Positions 50,237 through 58,441 of a stretch of DNA of 64,000 nucleotides are shown piece after piece. How positions within the stretch are numbered: the stretch's first letter is position 1; each line of letters begins with the position of its first letter. Below the pieces are notes generated by a model. The model had not been told where the DNA came from, did not search any database, and was given only the letters and a program-made list of their open reading frames with translations. Made by a program: the position numbers and the translations under genes. The DNA comes from Pristimantibacillus sp052113225 (GTDB lineage Bacteria > Bacillota > Bacilli > Paenibacillales > Paenibacillaceae), in the NCBI RefSeq assembly GCF_052113225.1, contig NZ_JBFRCT010000001.1, positions 1-64,000 of the forward strand, written 5' to 3'.

Positions 50237-51403
50237 CTGAAGGCTCTATTAGAAGTACTTATCGTATCTTTTAAACTGGGATGCACATCCTTTGGCGGTC
50301 CAATTGCACACCTAGGCTACTTCCATAATGAATATATCAAGCGACGGCGTTGGTTAGATGAACGAAGTTATGCTGATCTTGTCGCTCTTGCGCAGTTTCT
50401 TCCTGGACCTGCAAGCAGCCAAGTCGGGATAGGTATCGGCTTGCTTCGTGCCGGTTGGCTAGGGGGAGTGGCAGCCTGGATTGGATTTACACTGCCATCA
50501 GTCATTCTACTGCTGATCTTTGCACTATTCATGCAGGGTTTTGATCTAGGAACTTCCGGCTGGATTCATGGATTGAAGATCGTAGCGGTTGCTATTGTTG
50601 GACAAGCTGTACTTAGTATGGGGCAAAAGCTTACACCTGACCGTAATCGAGTGACAATTGCAATACTTGTAGCAGCAGTCACCTTGTTATGGCAGACAGC
50701 CGTGAGTCAGCTTTTAGTCCTCGTCGCTGGAGGGGTAATCGGGTATTTCTGGTACCGGCAGAAATCTGGAGCAACCATCCATTCGTTAATAGTTCCTATA
50801 AGCAGACGTGCTGGTGCTGTCTGTTTAAGTCTGTTTCTTATTTTACTTGTTGGCTTGCCCATTCTGCGCCATAGTTATGAGGCTGACTGGTTAGCGCTAA
50901 TCGAAAGCTTCTACCGTTCAGGATCGCTGGTGTTTGGTGGAGGCCATGTTGTATTACCACTATTGGAGAGAGAAGTTGTGCCAACTGGCTGGATGAGTAA
51001 AGCCGATTTTTTGACAGGATACGGTGCGGCGCAGGCTGTGCCCGGCCCATTATTTACGATTGCGGCCTATCTTGGTGCTATGATTAACGGGGTGAAAGGT
51101 GCGATATTGGCAACCGTTGCCATATTTTTGCCAGCGTTCCTGCTTATGGCGGGTACGCTGCCTTTTTGGAACACGTTAAGGCAACAAGAGAGAGTACAAG
51201 GCGCTTTAATCGGCGTTAATGCTGTAGTTGTGGGTATTTTATTGGCAGCCCTATATAATCCTCTGTGGTTGAGTGCAATTGATACACCAAGGGATTTCGT
51301 ACTGGGCTTAATACTTTTCGGCATGCTTGTGTATTGGAAACTACCTCCTTGGATCATCGTGTTGGTTGGGGCAGCAGGCGGGGAGTTGATGACTCTCCTA
51401 TAA
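50237..51403 (+). CDS. chrA: Chromate transporter ChrA with CTG start
   Basis: A 388-residue two-domain CHR transporter, proposed to export chromate or transport sulfate-like anions. Domain 1 begins LKALLEVLIVSFKLGCTSFG, and TSFGGPIAHLG and FLPGPASSQ are diagnostic; domain 2 has LVFGGGHVVLPLLEREVV. The homologous N-terminus starts at CTG 50237, with GAGAGG ten bases upstream and no ATG, GTG or TTG in frame nearby. A later ATG at 50441-equivalent position would lose about 68 conserved residues. Confidence 0.85.
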   Translation: MKALLEVLIVSFKLGCTSFGGPIAHLGYFHNEYIKRRRWLDERSYADLVALAQFLPGPASSQVGIGIGLLRAGWLGGVAAWIGFTLPSVILLLIFALFMQGFDLGTSGWIHGLKIVAVAIVGQAVLSMGQKLTPDRNRVTIAILVAAVTLLWQTAVSQLLVLVAGGVIGYFWYRQKSGATIHSLIVPISRRAGAVCLSLFLILLVGLPILRHSYEADWLALIESFYRSGSLVFGGGHVVLPLLEREVVPTGWMSKADFLTGYGAAQAVPGPLFTIAAYLGAMINGVKGAILATVAIFLPAFLLMAGTLPFWNTLRQQERVQGALIGVNAVVVGILLAALYNPLWLSAIDTPRDFVLGLILFGMLVYWKLPPWIIVLVGAAGGELMTLL

Positions 51404-51451
51404 ACGAAAAAGGCGTGGAAATGTTCGCATTTCTCACGCCTTTTTCGTTTA
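51402..51451. terminator. Long bidirectional terminator
   Basis: A stem of more than 20 bp with one bulge and a TTCG loop (AAACGAAAAAGGCGTG pairing with CACGCCTTTTTCGTTT), between convergent genes. Confidence 0.9.
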
Positions 51452-51464
51452 TGGGATAGAACTA

Positions 51465-52025
51465 TCATTTAGTCGACCTTTCTGAGAGCTCTGCGACATA
51501 AGCCTTTAACTGGTCTCTTGATTTAGCCATTTCGTGAACAGCTGTCTTATTTGGCTTTAATGCAGCTTTAGGTCCTTCCCATGCACCAGGAACATAATAG
51601 ACATCACCAATTTTCGGCGCGAAATCTTTTGTGAATTGAGTAAGGTGCAAATATACGCTCTGATCATCCTCGGAAAGCGCAGGCTTCTGCTGAAGCTGCT
51701 TGCTTAAGTATTCCGTAATAGAAGTAAGATGGTTAGCAATTGGAACTAATAGAAAAGTCCCCTCAGCCTGATCAACCAGACTGGAATAAGCTTCAATGAC
51801 GTTTAGCTTCTTGGCAATTTGCTCAACATGCTCTTGGGTTACTTTGTTGGTTTGAGACTGAGCAATATCATCATAATTAAGCCAAATCTTATAAAGTGAA
51901 CTTTCCAGGACACTTTTCAGCTTCATCTTGGTTTGTTTAGAGGTTTCATGCTGTTGGTAGAGAAGAGTGGAGCTGCCAATCAGAATAATAAGTGCAACTA
52001 AAATGGCTATTTTTGACGTCTTCAT
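51465..52025 (-). CDS. Membrane-anchored protein, unknown
   Basis: A 186-residue protein with an N-terminal signal anchor (about 4-22) and a helical extracytoplasmic domain with no recognised family. ATG at 52025 follows AGGAGG; the frame runs nine codons further upstream without support. Not in an operon. Confidence 0.7.
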   Translation of the reverse strand: MKTSKIAILVALIILIGSSTLLYQQHETSKQTKMKLKSVLESSLYKIWLNYDDIAQSQTNKVTQEHVEQIAKKLNVIEAYSSLVDQAEGTFLLVPIANHLTSITEYLSKQLQQKPALSEDDQSVYLHLTQFTKDFAPKIGDVYYVPGAWEGPKAALKPNKTAVHEMAKSRDQLKAYVAELSERSTK

Positions 52026-52184
52026 AATAGATCTTCCTCCTTTTACAGACACCTGTCTAAAAGTATATCACCTATAATATGTAATTTCTTGTTGAAATTA
52101 AGTTTTCGGTGCATGGGACCAAGAGATGTGATAATCTTGTATTTACTGGAAATAACATGGAATTGATAGAGAGAGGAAGAGTGT

Positions 52185-52583
52185 ATGAGTAGGAAAAGAA
52201 TAACCATATTGAGTGTTGTATCGTTATTTTTAATCGTTTATGTAAGCTATGGATTTTGGATTGCAAAGGATGTTAAATCTATCCTGACCGTTGGGATGCA
52301 GCCAGATAGCAGTTATGAGAAGTATATGAGTGATCAGGCTTACAACCGACTAAATCCGTTGCGCAATCACATGACAGCTTTATCTTATACCTATAAACCT
52401 GGGGATCACAGCGTAGGCCCTGTATTCCTGTTCCACTTCTTCTTTATTGCCAAAACGTCGACCAAGCAAAGCTTTGAGTTTCATGATGCTTCCCCTACAT
52501 TCGGCGGAACAGAAGTTGTCAAGATGACAACGAAGCTGAAACATGGCAGATGGTATGCAACGAAGGTCCACATCGCAGCATAA
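52185..52583 (+). CDS. Membrane-anchored protein, unknown
   Basis: A 132-residue protein with a basic start and one N-terminal helix (about 8-27), then an extracytoplasmic domain. GAGAGGAAG precedes the ATG. No family recognised. A small membrane gene follows after 28 bases. Confidence 0.68.
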   Translation: MSRKRITILSVVSLFLIVYVSYGFWIAKDVKSILTVGMQPDSSYEKYMSDQAYNRLNPLRNHMTALSYTYKPGDHSVGPVFLFHFFFIAKTSTKQSFEFHDASPTFGGTEVVKMTTKLKHGRWYATKVHIAA

Positions 52584-52611
52584 TTGTTAAGTGGAGAGGA
52601 AGGGAATCACT

Positions 52612-52809
52612 ATGGAAATCAGAGGAAGGATGGCTATTGTTCTTGGTATTGGATTTGTTTTATCTGCGTTCTTAAGCTTGTACCTTGTGCAAGTAGATAA
52701 GAACAATCATTATGTTAGTCCACTGATGACTCTGACGTTAGTCTTGTTTTGGTTCGCACTAGGTAATGGGATGGTTTATTTGGCGAAGAAGCGAAGGAAT
52801 AGGATTTAG
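52612..52809 (+). CDS. Small two-helix membrane protein
   Basis: A 65-residue protein with two hydrophobic segments (about 6-24 and 34-54) and a basic tail KKRRNRI. The ATG follows GAGAGGAAGGG; a GTG seven codons upstream overlaps the site. Likely cotranscribed with the gene before and perhaps the methyltransferase after. Confidence 0.65.
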   Translation: MEIRGRMAIVLGIGFVLSAFLSLYLVQVDKNNHYVSPLMTLTLVLFWFALGNGMVYLAKKRRNRI

Positions 52810-52835
52810 TCGAATGCAGAAAGGAGAATTCCCCT

Positions 52836-53624
52836 ATGAGAAGCATGGACATCATCAAAGACAGCTGGAACGAATGGTCAGATACCTGGTATCTGAAATA
52901 TAGAACAGAAGAAGCGATAGCGAAGATTATTGCATCACCAGCGTCTGTTTTTCATCCTACGACATATGCCATGATTAATCCGGATTTAGCAGGTAAACGT
53001 GTGTTGGTTCCTTCTAGTGGAGATAACCACGCTGTTTTTGCTTTTCATTTAATGGGAGCGAAAGTCACCTCCTGCGACATAGCAGAGAAACAAGTAGAGA
53101 ACGCTTCGATCATTGCGAAGAAGCAAGGCTGGGATATTGAATTTTTATGTGAGGATACCATGCAATTGTCACAGGTGAAAAGCGATGAATATGATTTCGT
53201 CTATACATCTAATGGCGTTCATGTATGGATTAATGATCTGGTTTCTATGTACAGCAATATACATAGAGTGCTGAAGAACAGCGGGACCTATCTCATGTAT
53301 GATATTCATCCGTTTATGCGGCCATTTGGGATTAAGGCGAAAGAAGCGATGACCATCCAGAACTCATATGATCAAACGGGTCCATTTGGAGACGTTCCTA
53401 CCTTCAAATGGCGTGTACAGGATATTATGAATGCTATGATAGCTTCTAATTTAAATATCAAGCATATAGAAGAGATGTATGCAGAAAATGGTTGGTTCTG
53501 GGTGGATGAATCAACGGATGAAGGAGAGTTATTGACCGAAGAAGAGGTTGCAAGCTACACCAATTGGCGTATCAATCCGTCGGCTGCTATCCCGCAATGG
53601 CTGTCAATCAAGGCAGTGAAATAG
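52836..53624 (+). CDS. Class I SAM-dependent methyltransferase
   Basis: A 262-residue methyltransferase. The glycine-rich SAM site is reduced to RVLVPSSGDNHAVFAFHLMG, followed by the acidic end of strand 2 (VTSCDIAEKQ), DTMQL and a DFVYTSNGVHVW post-motif. Substrate unknown; relatives act on small molecules. AAAGGAG is nine bases before the ATG; another ATG is three codons later. Confidence 0.87.
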   Translation: MRSMDIIKDSWNEWSDTWYLKYRTEEAIAKIIASPASVFHPTTYAMINPDLAGKRVLVPSSGDNHAVFAFHLMGAKVTSCDIAEKQVENASIIAKKQGWDIEFLCEDTMQLSQVKSDEYDFVYTSNGVHVWINDLVSMYSNIHRVLKNSGTYLMYDIHPFMRPFGIKAKEAMTIQNSYDQTGPFGDVPTFKWRVQDIMNAMIASNLNIKHIEEMYAENGWFWVDESTDEGELLTEEEVASYTNWRINPSAAIPQWLSIKAVK

Positions 53625-53634
53625 AGACTATACA

Positions 53635-53670
53635 AGTCACATTAGAAAGGTTCTAGTGTGGCTTTTGTTT
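53635..53670 (+). terminator. Rho-independent terminator
   Basis: A 13-bp stem with two wobble pairs (53635-53647 with 53651-53663), loop AGG, then TTTGTTTG. Confidence 0.75.
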
Positions 53671-53772
53671 GTTATTGAAAAACTAAACTCGTGTAGAAAG
53701 AGTATGAGACTATGCTCAAACCTTTGTTTGGAGTTTTGCCAACGGATAAACGTATTGCTGGAAGGTTTATAA

Positions 53773-54153
53773 GCTCGAAGGCGAAGGGAAATAAATCTTA
53801 ATTTAAAGGGAGCACGAGATGACTTTGAATTTTCACCACCTTGCACGAGGGGTTATTATCTAGGCTCTGTTGAACACAAATGGGAGAAAAATAAAGAACT
53901 GCATTGTGAGGTTAATCAGGTATTTAGTGCGATCATTCCAGATCTTCATTTAGACACAATGCCAATCTCACGAGAGCCTCATATTGAATTTTTATGGGTG
54001 TCAGTTAATGAACTAGATAAGGTTTCACTACAACCTTACCCGTTTCGAACTCTAATACAAAGATTAACAGAGGGTGACAGTTCAATCTGGTGGGAAAGTA
54101 CTTTAGATCAAGAGATTACGAACGAGAATAGTATCAGGAGGACACATGATTAA
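53773..54153 (+). pseudogene. 5'-truncated Nudix hydrolase
   Basis: The open frame reads CTRGYYLGSVEHKWEKN and on through IEFLWVSVNELDKVSLQPY to WWES, the C-terminal half of Nudix hydrolases that act on nucleotide diphosphates. The front half with the Nudix box is absent; only a stop and unrelated text precede. An ATG at 53959 could give 64 residues but no enzyme. It ends eight bases inside the following GNAT start, so transcription may link them. Confidence 0.65.
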
Positions 54154-54697
54154 TAACTATATTTGGGCAGGCAAGAAGGTTAGGCTACGACCGGTCCAGC
54201 CTTCAGACTGGGACATGTTTCATCATAATGATATGGATTCAGAAAATGCCAGACTATGCGATGAAATACATTTTCCAAGATCGGAAGAAGGTACGAGACA
54301 GTGGGCGGAGCACCAAGCTGCGAATACCTATGATGGGGATAATATTTTCCTCGCAATCGAGACATTAGATGGCACGCACATTGGAAGTATATGTACAAAT
54401 AACTGTAATCCCAGAAATGGGACATTCAAATATGGAGTATCCATCTTCCGCGAGCATTGGCGTAATGGCTATGCCACCGATGCGGTCCTGATCATACTGA
54501 AATATTACTTCGAAGAATTACGGTATCACAAAGTTAATGCTCATGTATATGCTTTTAACGATGGATCTATTGCTTTACAGGAGCATCTTGGCTTTGTCCA
54601 GGAAGGCAAACTTCGGAATATGATTTATACGATGGGTAAGCAACATGATGAATATATTTATGGCCTCACAAAGCTTGAATTTGAGAAGCTGACGTAA
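54146..54697 (+). CDS. RimJ/RimL-type GNAT acetyltransferase
   Basis: A 183-residue GNAT of the RimJ/RimL type (KVRLRPVQPSDWDMF at the start; YGVSIFREHWRNGYATDAV acetyl-CoA region; HVYAFNDGSIALQEHLGFV). Such proteins acetylate protein N-termini or small molecules and drugs. AGGAGG lies six bases before the ATG. Confidence 0.9.
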   Translation: MINNYIWAGKKVRLRPVQPSDWDMFHHNDMDSENARLCDEIHFPRSEEGTRQWAEHQAANTYDGDNIFLAIETLDGTHIGSICTNNCNPRNGTFKYGVSIFREHWRNGYATDAVLIILKYYFEELRYHKVNAHVYAFNDGSIALQEHLGFVQEGKLRNMIYTMGKQHDEYIYGLTKLEFEKLT

Positions 54698-54775
54698 TGG
54701 ATAATAAAGGTAAACACAGAAGGTTTGTAGAAGATATAGAGGCAGCTTAAATTTGTAATTCGAAGGAGATAGGTC

Positions 54776-55243
54776 ATGAGCTTAAAGATTGAGCCTTTGG
54801 ATTTGCATCAAGCGGATATATCAGGATCGAAGTGGCGGGAAGTTAAGGCGGAGGAGCTCGATATTGATAATGTCAGCTTGGCGAAGACGAGAATTAATAA
54901 TGTAAACATGCATGCAATGAATTTGAATGATGTAAATATGAGCGAGATTACAATCTTGGATGCAAATTTGACAGGTGTGAGCATTAAGCATGCTAACTTA
55001 AGTCACGCCGTTATAGACTATGTGAATCTATTTGGAACAGAGTTTCATAATGTTATTCTTCCAATGGAAGGCGATAGACTTCACAAGCCTGACGGGCAAT
55101 ATAAGCCAATAAGTTTCCATAATTGCGTCTTAACTAATACTCAGTTTAATGGTTGTGATCTATCCAATGTGGAGTTGACAGACTGTGACATCACCGGCTT
55201 GAGGATCAATGGGATCTTACTCTCCGACTTAATCAAAGAGTGA
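54776..55243 (+). CDS. Pentapeptide-repeat protein
   Basis: A 155-residue protein with degenerate A(D/N)LxX-type five-residue repeats over most of its length (NVNMHAMNLNDVNMSEITIL; LTGVSIKHANLSHAVI; DLSNVELTDCDITG). The repeats build a right-handed beta-helix; some members mimic DNA and protect gyrase. No such role can be read here. AAGGAG precedes the ATG. Heads a run with three VOC genes. Confidence 0.82.
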   Translation: MSLKIEPLDLHQADISGSKWREVKAEELDIDNVSLAKTRINNVNMHAMNLNDVNMSEITILDANLTGVSIKHANLSHAVIDYVNLFGTEFHNVILPMEGDRLHKPDGQYKPISFHNCVLTNTQFNGCDLSNVELTDCDITGLRINGILLSDLIKE

Positions 55244-55258
55244 TAAAAGGAGGAAATT

Positions 55259-55720
55259 ATGAGCGAACAAGTGATTGCACATAAAGAAAAATCTCGAATT
55301 ACTCTGGGGAAAGCGATCCAGGTTCGCCTAGTATCTGACCTTGAAAGATCACAGGAGTATTACCGTGACTGCCTTGGATTTTCAGTGGATGGCTGGGGAC
55401 ATGCCGAGCGTGATGAAGTGTGCTTCATTCTCCAGCAAGCAGTCTCGTTGGAGGATGTTAGGCCAAATGCTATTTCTGCTAGACGTATGGATTATCCTAC
55501 AGAATGGGAAGGTCCGGATCGTGGCTGGGATAGCTTCCTGCATATCGGTTGGGATGAAATAGACCTGCTTGTCGATGAAATACGTGCAAGTGGCGCTATC
55601 TTTGGACCAGAAGATTTTGAAGGGTCACATGGCGGCTGGGAATTCAAGAATGTACATATCCTTGATCCTGATGGCTACAATATTGTTCTTGGCGCGATGC
55701 GTAAAGTAAATAACGATTAG
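55259..55720 (+). CDS. VOC-family protein (glyoxalase-like) 1
   Basis: A 153-residue vicinal oxygen chelate protein (RLVSDLERSQEYYRDCLGF, DPDGYNIVLG). The fold includes glyoxalases, dioxygenases and antibiotic-binding proteins. Tightly follows the pentapeptide gene with AAAGGAGG before the ATG. Confidence 0.85.
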   Translation: MSEQVIAHKEKSRITLGKAIQVRLVSDLERSQEYYRDCLGFSVDGWGHAERDEVCFILQQAVSLEDVRPNAISARRMDYPTEWEGPDRGWDSFLHIGWDEIDLLVDEIRASGAIFGPEDFEGSHGGWEFKNVHILDPDGYNIVLGAMRKVNND

Positions 55721-55737
55721 CTTAAAGGAGAATAGTG

Positions 55738-56085
55738 ATGAATCCCATTTCAAATAAAATTAATGGAGTCTTTATTCCCGTTAGCCATATTGAAAATGCC
55801 CGGGATTGGTATTCTGATATTTTAGGCCTGCCGGCAGATGGTGAATTGTTTTTTGGTCACATCTATGTTTTGCCGATGGAAGGACCCGATATTGTATTGG
55901 ATAGCAAGATTTACTCTCCGGAGAATGTGTATACAGTACCTGTTTTTCAATTTCATACGGATGATATTGATAGGGCCTACGCCTTCATGAAAACTAAGAA
56001 TGTAGAATTAACCACAGGAATCGAAAATGATCATTGGTTTAATTTTAAAGATCCTGATGGCAATCTGCTAATGGTTTGCAAGTGA
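55738..56085 (+). CDS. VOC-family protein 2
   Basis: A 115-residue VOC protein (GVFIPVSHIENARDWYSDIL, FKDPDGNLLMVC). ATG at 55738 is seven bases after AAAGGAG; GTG three bases earlier is close to the site. In line with two other VOC genes. Confidence 0.85.
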   Translation: MNPISNKINGVFIPVSHIENARDWYSDILGLPADGELFFGHIYVLPMEGPDIVLDSKIYSPENVYTVPVFQFHTDDIDRAYAFMKTKNVELTTGIENDHWFNFKDPDGNLLMVCK

Positions 56086-56103
56086 GTTTGGAGGTTAATT
56101 TCA

Positions 56104-56463
56104 ATGGAGCTTAAGCAAATTGTACCGATCCTTCGTATATTTGATGAGGGAAAGGCAAAAGAGTTTTACTTGGACTTTCTTGGGTTTACGCTGGATTGGG
56201 AGCATCAATTCGAACCAGACACGCCGCTATATATGCAGATCTCTAAAGGTAATGTAAGGCTGCATTTAAGTGAGCATTATGGCGATTCCAGTCCTGGGTC
56301 AACGATACGTATCGAAATGACGGGTATTAGTGAGCTGCATAAGGAACTGATGGAAAAGAAATATAAATACGCGAGACCCGGTCTGGATAAGACACCATGG
56401 GAGAGTGTAGAATGCAAAATTAATGATCCGTTTGGCAATAAGATCGTGTTTTGTGAATTCTGA
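56104..56463 (+). CDS. VOC-family protein 3 (BRP-like)
   Basis: A 119-residue protein of the glyoxalase/bleomycin resistance type (IVPILRIFDEGKAKEFYLDF; VRLHLSEHYGDSSPG; ECKINDPFGNKIVF), the SEHYGDSSPG motif being typical of bleomycin resistance-like members. It may bind rather than break down a drug or toxin. TTTGGAGG precedes the ATG. Confidence 0.87.
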   Translation: MELKQIVPILRIFDEGKAKEFYLDFLGFTLDWEHQFEPDTPLYMQISKGNVRLHLSEHYGDSSPGSTIRIEMTGISELHKELMEKKYKYARPGLDKTPWESVECKINDPFGNKIVFCEF

Positions 56464-56483
56464 TAAACCAAAGAGATACCTAT

Positions 56484-56522
56484 GAAAGAAAGCCGCCCTA
56501 GATAGGACGGCTTTCTTTCGTT
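56484..56522. terminator. Bidirectional terminator
   Basis: GAAAGAAAGCCG pairs perfectly with CGGCTTTCTTTC, between the VOC run and the convergent DUF4097 gene. Confidence 0.82.
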
Positions 56523-57328
56523 TATTGTTTTTCCACCGTTATACTGCCATTATCGGCGGTTAGCTTGACGACGGTTTTCCCTTCTCCAATAACCGTATCC
56601 TCTTTATACTTGTCGAAGAGATTAACTCTTCCGTTGTCTACATGAGTGAGAAAGGATACGTCAGTTGGTTCGGTCTCAGTTTGAAGCAAGATTCTCCCAT
56701 TATCTGTTTCAAGAGTGATATTCTGATTAATCTCTTTGGTAAGGACTGTAATGGAACCATTATTGGCCTTCCCATTTAGTACACCCGTGACATGAGTTAA
56801 TGTCACTTTTCCGTTATCGGTTTGTACTTTAACATCTTGCGCTGTACTTTCGTTTAACTCAATTCGTCCATTATCTGTTGTTGCTTGAATGGAAGTGGCT
56901 GTAAGCTTTTGAGCCAAGATATATCCATTATTATTTGCGATCTTAAACGCATTGTATTGCTTTTCTGGCAAGTAAACTTTAAGGGTTAGCTTGTAATCAT
57001 GAAAATTGAAGTTAAACCATTTATTCTGATCTTCATCTAATGTGATAAACAAGGTTGAATCTTCAACGTTAGCAGTGAGCTGCGGCTTTACGTTAGTAGC
57101 CGTTTTACCGCTTAATTGAATATCTACATCCTGTTCCGTGGTTGGCCATATTTCAATACGGGAATTATCTGAGTTAATATCTATGGCAGTAACTTGTGAT
57201 CCGGTAATGCTCTTTTGTTCAGAGACCTCTTTGAAATCATTAGTAGACTGGTAAGTGATTAGGCTTCCAACAAGGCCAATTACCAATAATCCTGCCGCAA
57301 TAGCAGATACTTTTTTCTTATTAGTCAT
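56522..57328 (-). CDS. DUF4097 beta-strand repeat protein
   Basis: A 268-residue protein with one N-terminal membrane helix (about 7-25) and a beta-helix-like region with repeated DNGxI/ADNGSI motifs typical of DUF4097. It overlaps the preceding DUF1700 gene. Third gene of the padR cassette; these systems are thought to sense or shape the envelope but the role is not established. Confidence 0.87.
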   Translation of the reverse strand: MTNKKKVSAIAAGLLVIGLVGSLITYQSTNDFKEVSEQKSITGSQVTAIDINSDNSRIEIWPTTEQDVDIQLSGKTATNVKPQLTANVEDSTLFITLDEDQNKWFNFNFHDYKLTLKVYLPEKQYNAFKIANNNGYILAQKLTATSIQATTDNGRIELNESTAQDVKVQTDNGKVTLTHVTGVLNGKANNGSITVLTKEINQNITLETDNGRILLQTETEPTDVSFLTHVDNGRVNLFDKYKEDTVIGEGKTVVKLTADNGSITVEKQ

Positions 57329-57881
57329 GTTTCAACCCGCCTTTTACTAAAGAAACGTTATATTTCAAATAACTAATCGATGCATTTTTCGCAAGCTTAG
57401 TAACGTACAGCATTCCCATCCCGAGGAAGATGCCTAAGCCGCAGATTGCAAGGGAGAAGAAGAGATCAAATAGTAAGAAAGTGCTTGGGTGCACAACCGC
57501 ATTAACGATGACAAGAAGAGGGGAGAGTCCCAATGCTAAGGCTGTTGCCCATCCTGCGACTATGACTCCTGCAACTCCTACAGCAGGGCCTAGAACAATC
57601 ACAAGGTTAAAGAAGCTTAATCCAATGACAGCCCAAGTTGCCCGAATAATGCTGCCAGCCGACGAGCTAACTGTCGCTCGTTGTACGTGATAGTTAGCAA
57701 GCAGCTCTTTGGCAATTTGGGAAGGTGAGCCAAGTGCATTTGCAATTTCTTCTTCTGATTTCCCTGCTTCTATTGCGAACATAAAGTGCTCTTCATAATC
57801 GTGTAGGACATCCGCACGCTCTACAGCGGGAATTCCTTTCAACTCGTGCTCCAATTGCTGTAAAAATGTATGTTTAGTCAT
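57321..57881 (-). CDS. DUF1700 (HAAS) membrane protein
   Basis: A 186-residue protein: an N-terminal HAAS/DUF1700 domain (LEHELKGIPAVERADVLHDYEEHF; EEEIANALGSPSQIAKEL) and about three or four membrane helices in the C-terminal half. Middle gene of padR-DUF1700-DUF4097, overlapping both neighbours by eight bases. Confidence 0.88.
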   Translation of the reverse strand: MTKHTFLQQLEHELKGIPAVERADVLHDYEEHFMFAIEAGKSEEEIANALGSPSQIAKELLANYHVQRATVSSSAGSIIRATWAVIGLSFFNLVIVLGPAVGVAGVIVAGWATALALGLSPLLVIVNAVVHPSTFLLFDLFFSLAICGLGIFLGMGMLYVTKLAKNASISYLKYNVSLVKGGLKHD

Positions 57882-58197
57882 TGTTCACACCTTCCTTTAT
57901 CAATTGATTCACGCCACTTGCAAATTCATTCCATTCGGTAATAAGTTCATACAGATAGGTTCTTCCTTTGTCTGTAAGTCTATAGTATTTTCGCGATGGT
58001 CCTTCTGTAGATTCTTGCAGATAAGTCGTAAAATATTCTTCATTCGTTAATCGACGGAGAATAGGGTAGATGGAGCCTTCAGAGATTTCAATTTGACTGG
58101 ATATTTTCTGGACTAGCTCATATCCATATCGGTCTTTCTTGTCTAGCATGACAAGCACACACAGCTCTAGAACTCCTTTTTTAAATTGAACATTCAA
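57874..58197 (-). CDS. PadR-family repressor
   Basis: A 107-residue winged-helix repressor (ELCVLVMLDKKDRYGYELVQKI; EGSIYPILRRLTNEEYFTTYLQ; GPSRKYYRLTDKG). PadR proteins repress their own operon and release it on binding phenolics, drugs or other signals. Two matching inverted repeats upstream are its likely operators. GAGGTG lies about 12 bases before the ATG. Confidence 0.93.
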   Translation of the reverse strand: MNVQFKKGVLELCVLVMLDKKDRYGYELVQKISSQIEISEGSIYPILRRLTNEEYFTTYLQESTEGPSRKYYRLTDKGRTYLYELITEWNEFASGVNQLIKEGVNND

Positions 58198-58228
58198 ATC
58201 TTAAGCACCTCGTTTGGTTAATGGCTTT

Positions 58229-58251
58229 AGTACTATATATTGAACAGTACC
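58229..58251. promoter_or_regulatory. PadR-type operator copy 1
   Basis: A 23-bp element, AGTACT... to ...AGTACC, with dyad AGTACT/GGTACT. It matches copy 2 at 19 of 23 positions and lies between the promoter and the padR start. Confidence 0.68.
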
Positions 58252-58279
58252 TGTTTATGAATATGGATTCGTTGAATAC

Positions 58280-58308
58280 AATATACCATCCAGTACTATT
58301 TATTGCAA
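58280..58308 (-). promoter_or_regulatory. Sigma-A promoter of padR cassette
   Basis: On the minus strand TTGCAA (58303-58308), 17 bases, TATATT (58280-58285). Operator copy 2 covers the -35. Confidence 0.7.
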
Positions 58309-58314
58309 GGTACC
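58292..58314. promoter_or_regulatory. PadR-type operator copy 2
   Basis: The second 23-bp copy, starting exactly 63 bases from copy 1 (six helical turns) and covering the -35 of the padR promoter. Confidence 0.7.
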
Positions 58315-58337
58315 GTATTATAAATGGGCTAATACTT

Positions 58338-58372
58338 ATGACATGGTCCATGCCCAGTTAACTTCATGTCAT
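58338..58372. repeat. Inverted repeat before WG-repeat gene
   Basis: ATGACATG (58338-58345) and CATGTCAT (58365-58372) are perfect complements with 19 bases between. Possible operator. Confidence 0.45.
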
Positions 58373-58441
58373 ATTCCCCCTTATTTTCTGCATACGAATA
58401 GTGAGTTGATGTAGAGCACTGGGAAAGGGGACTTAACGCGA

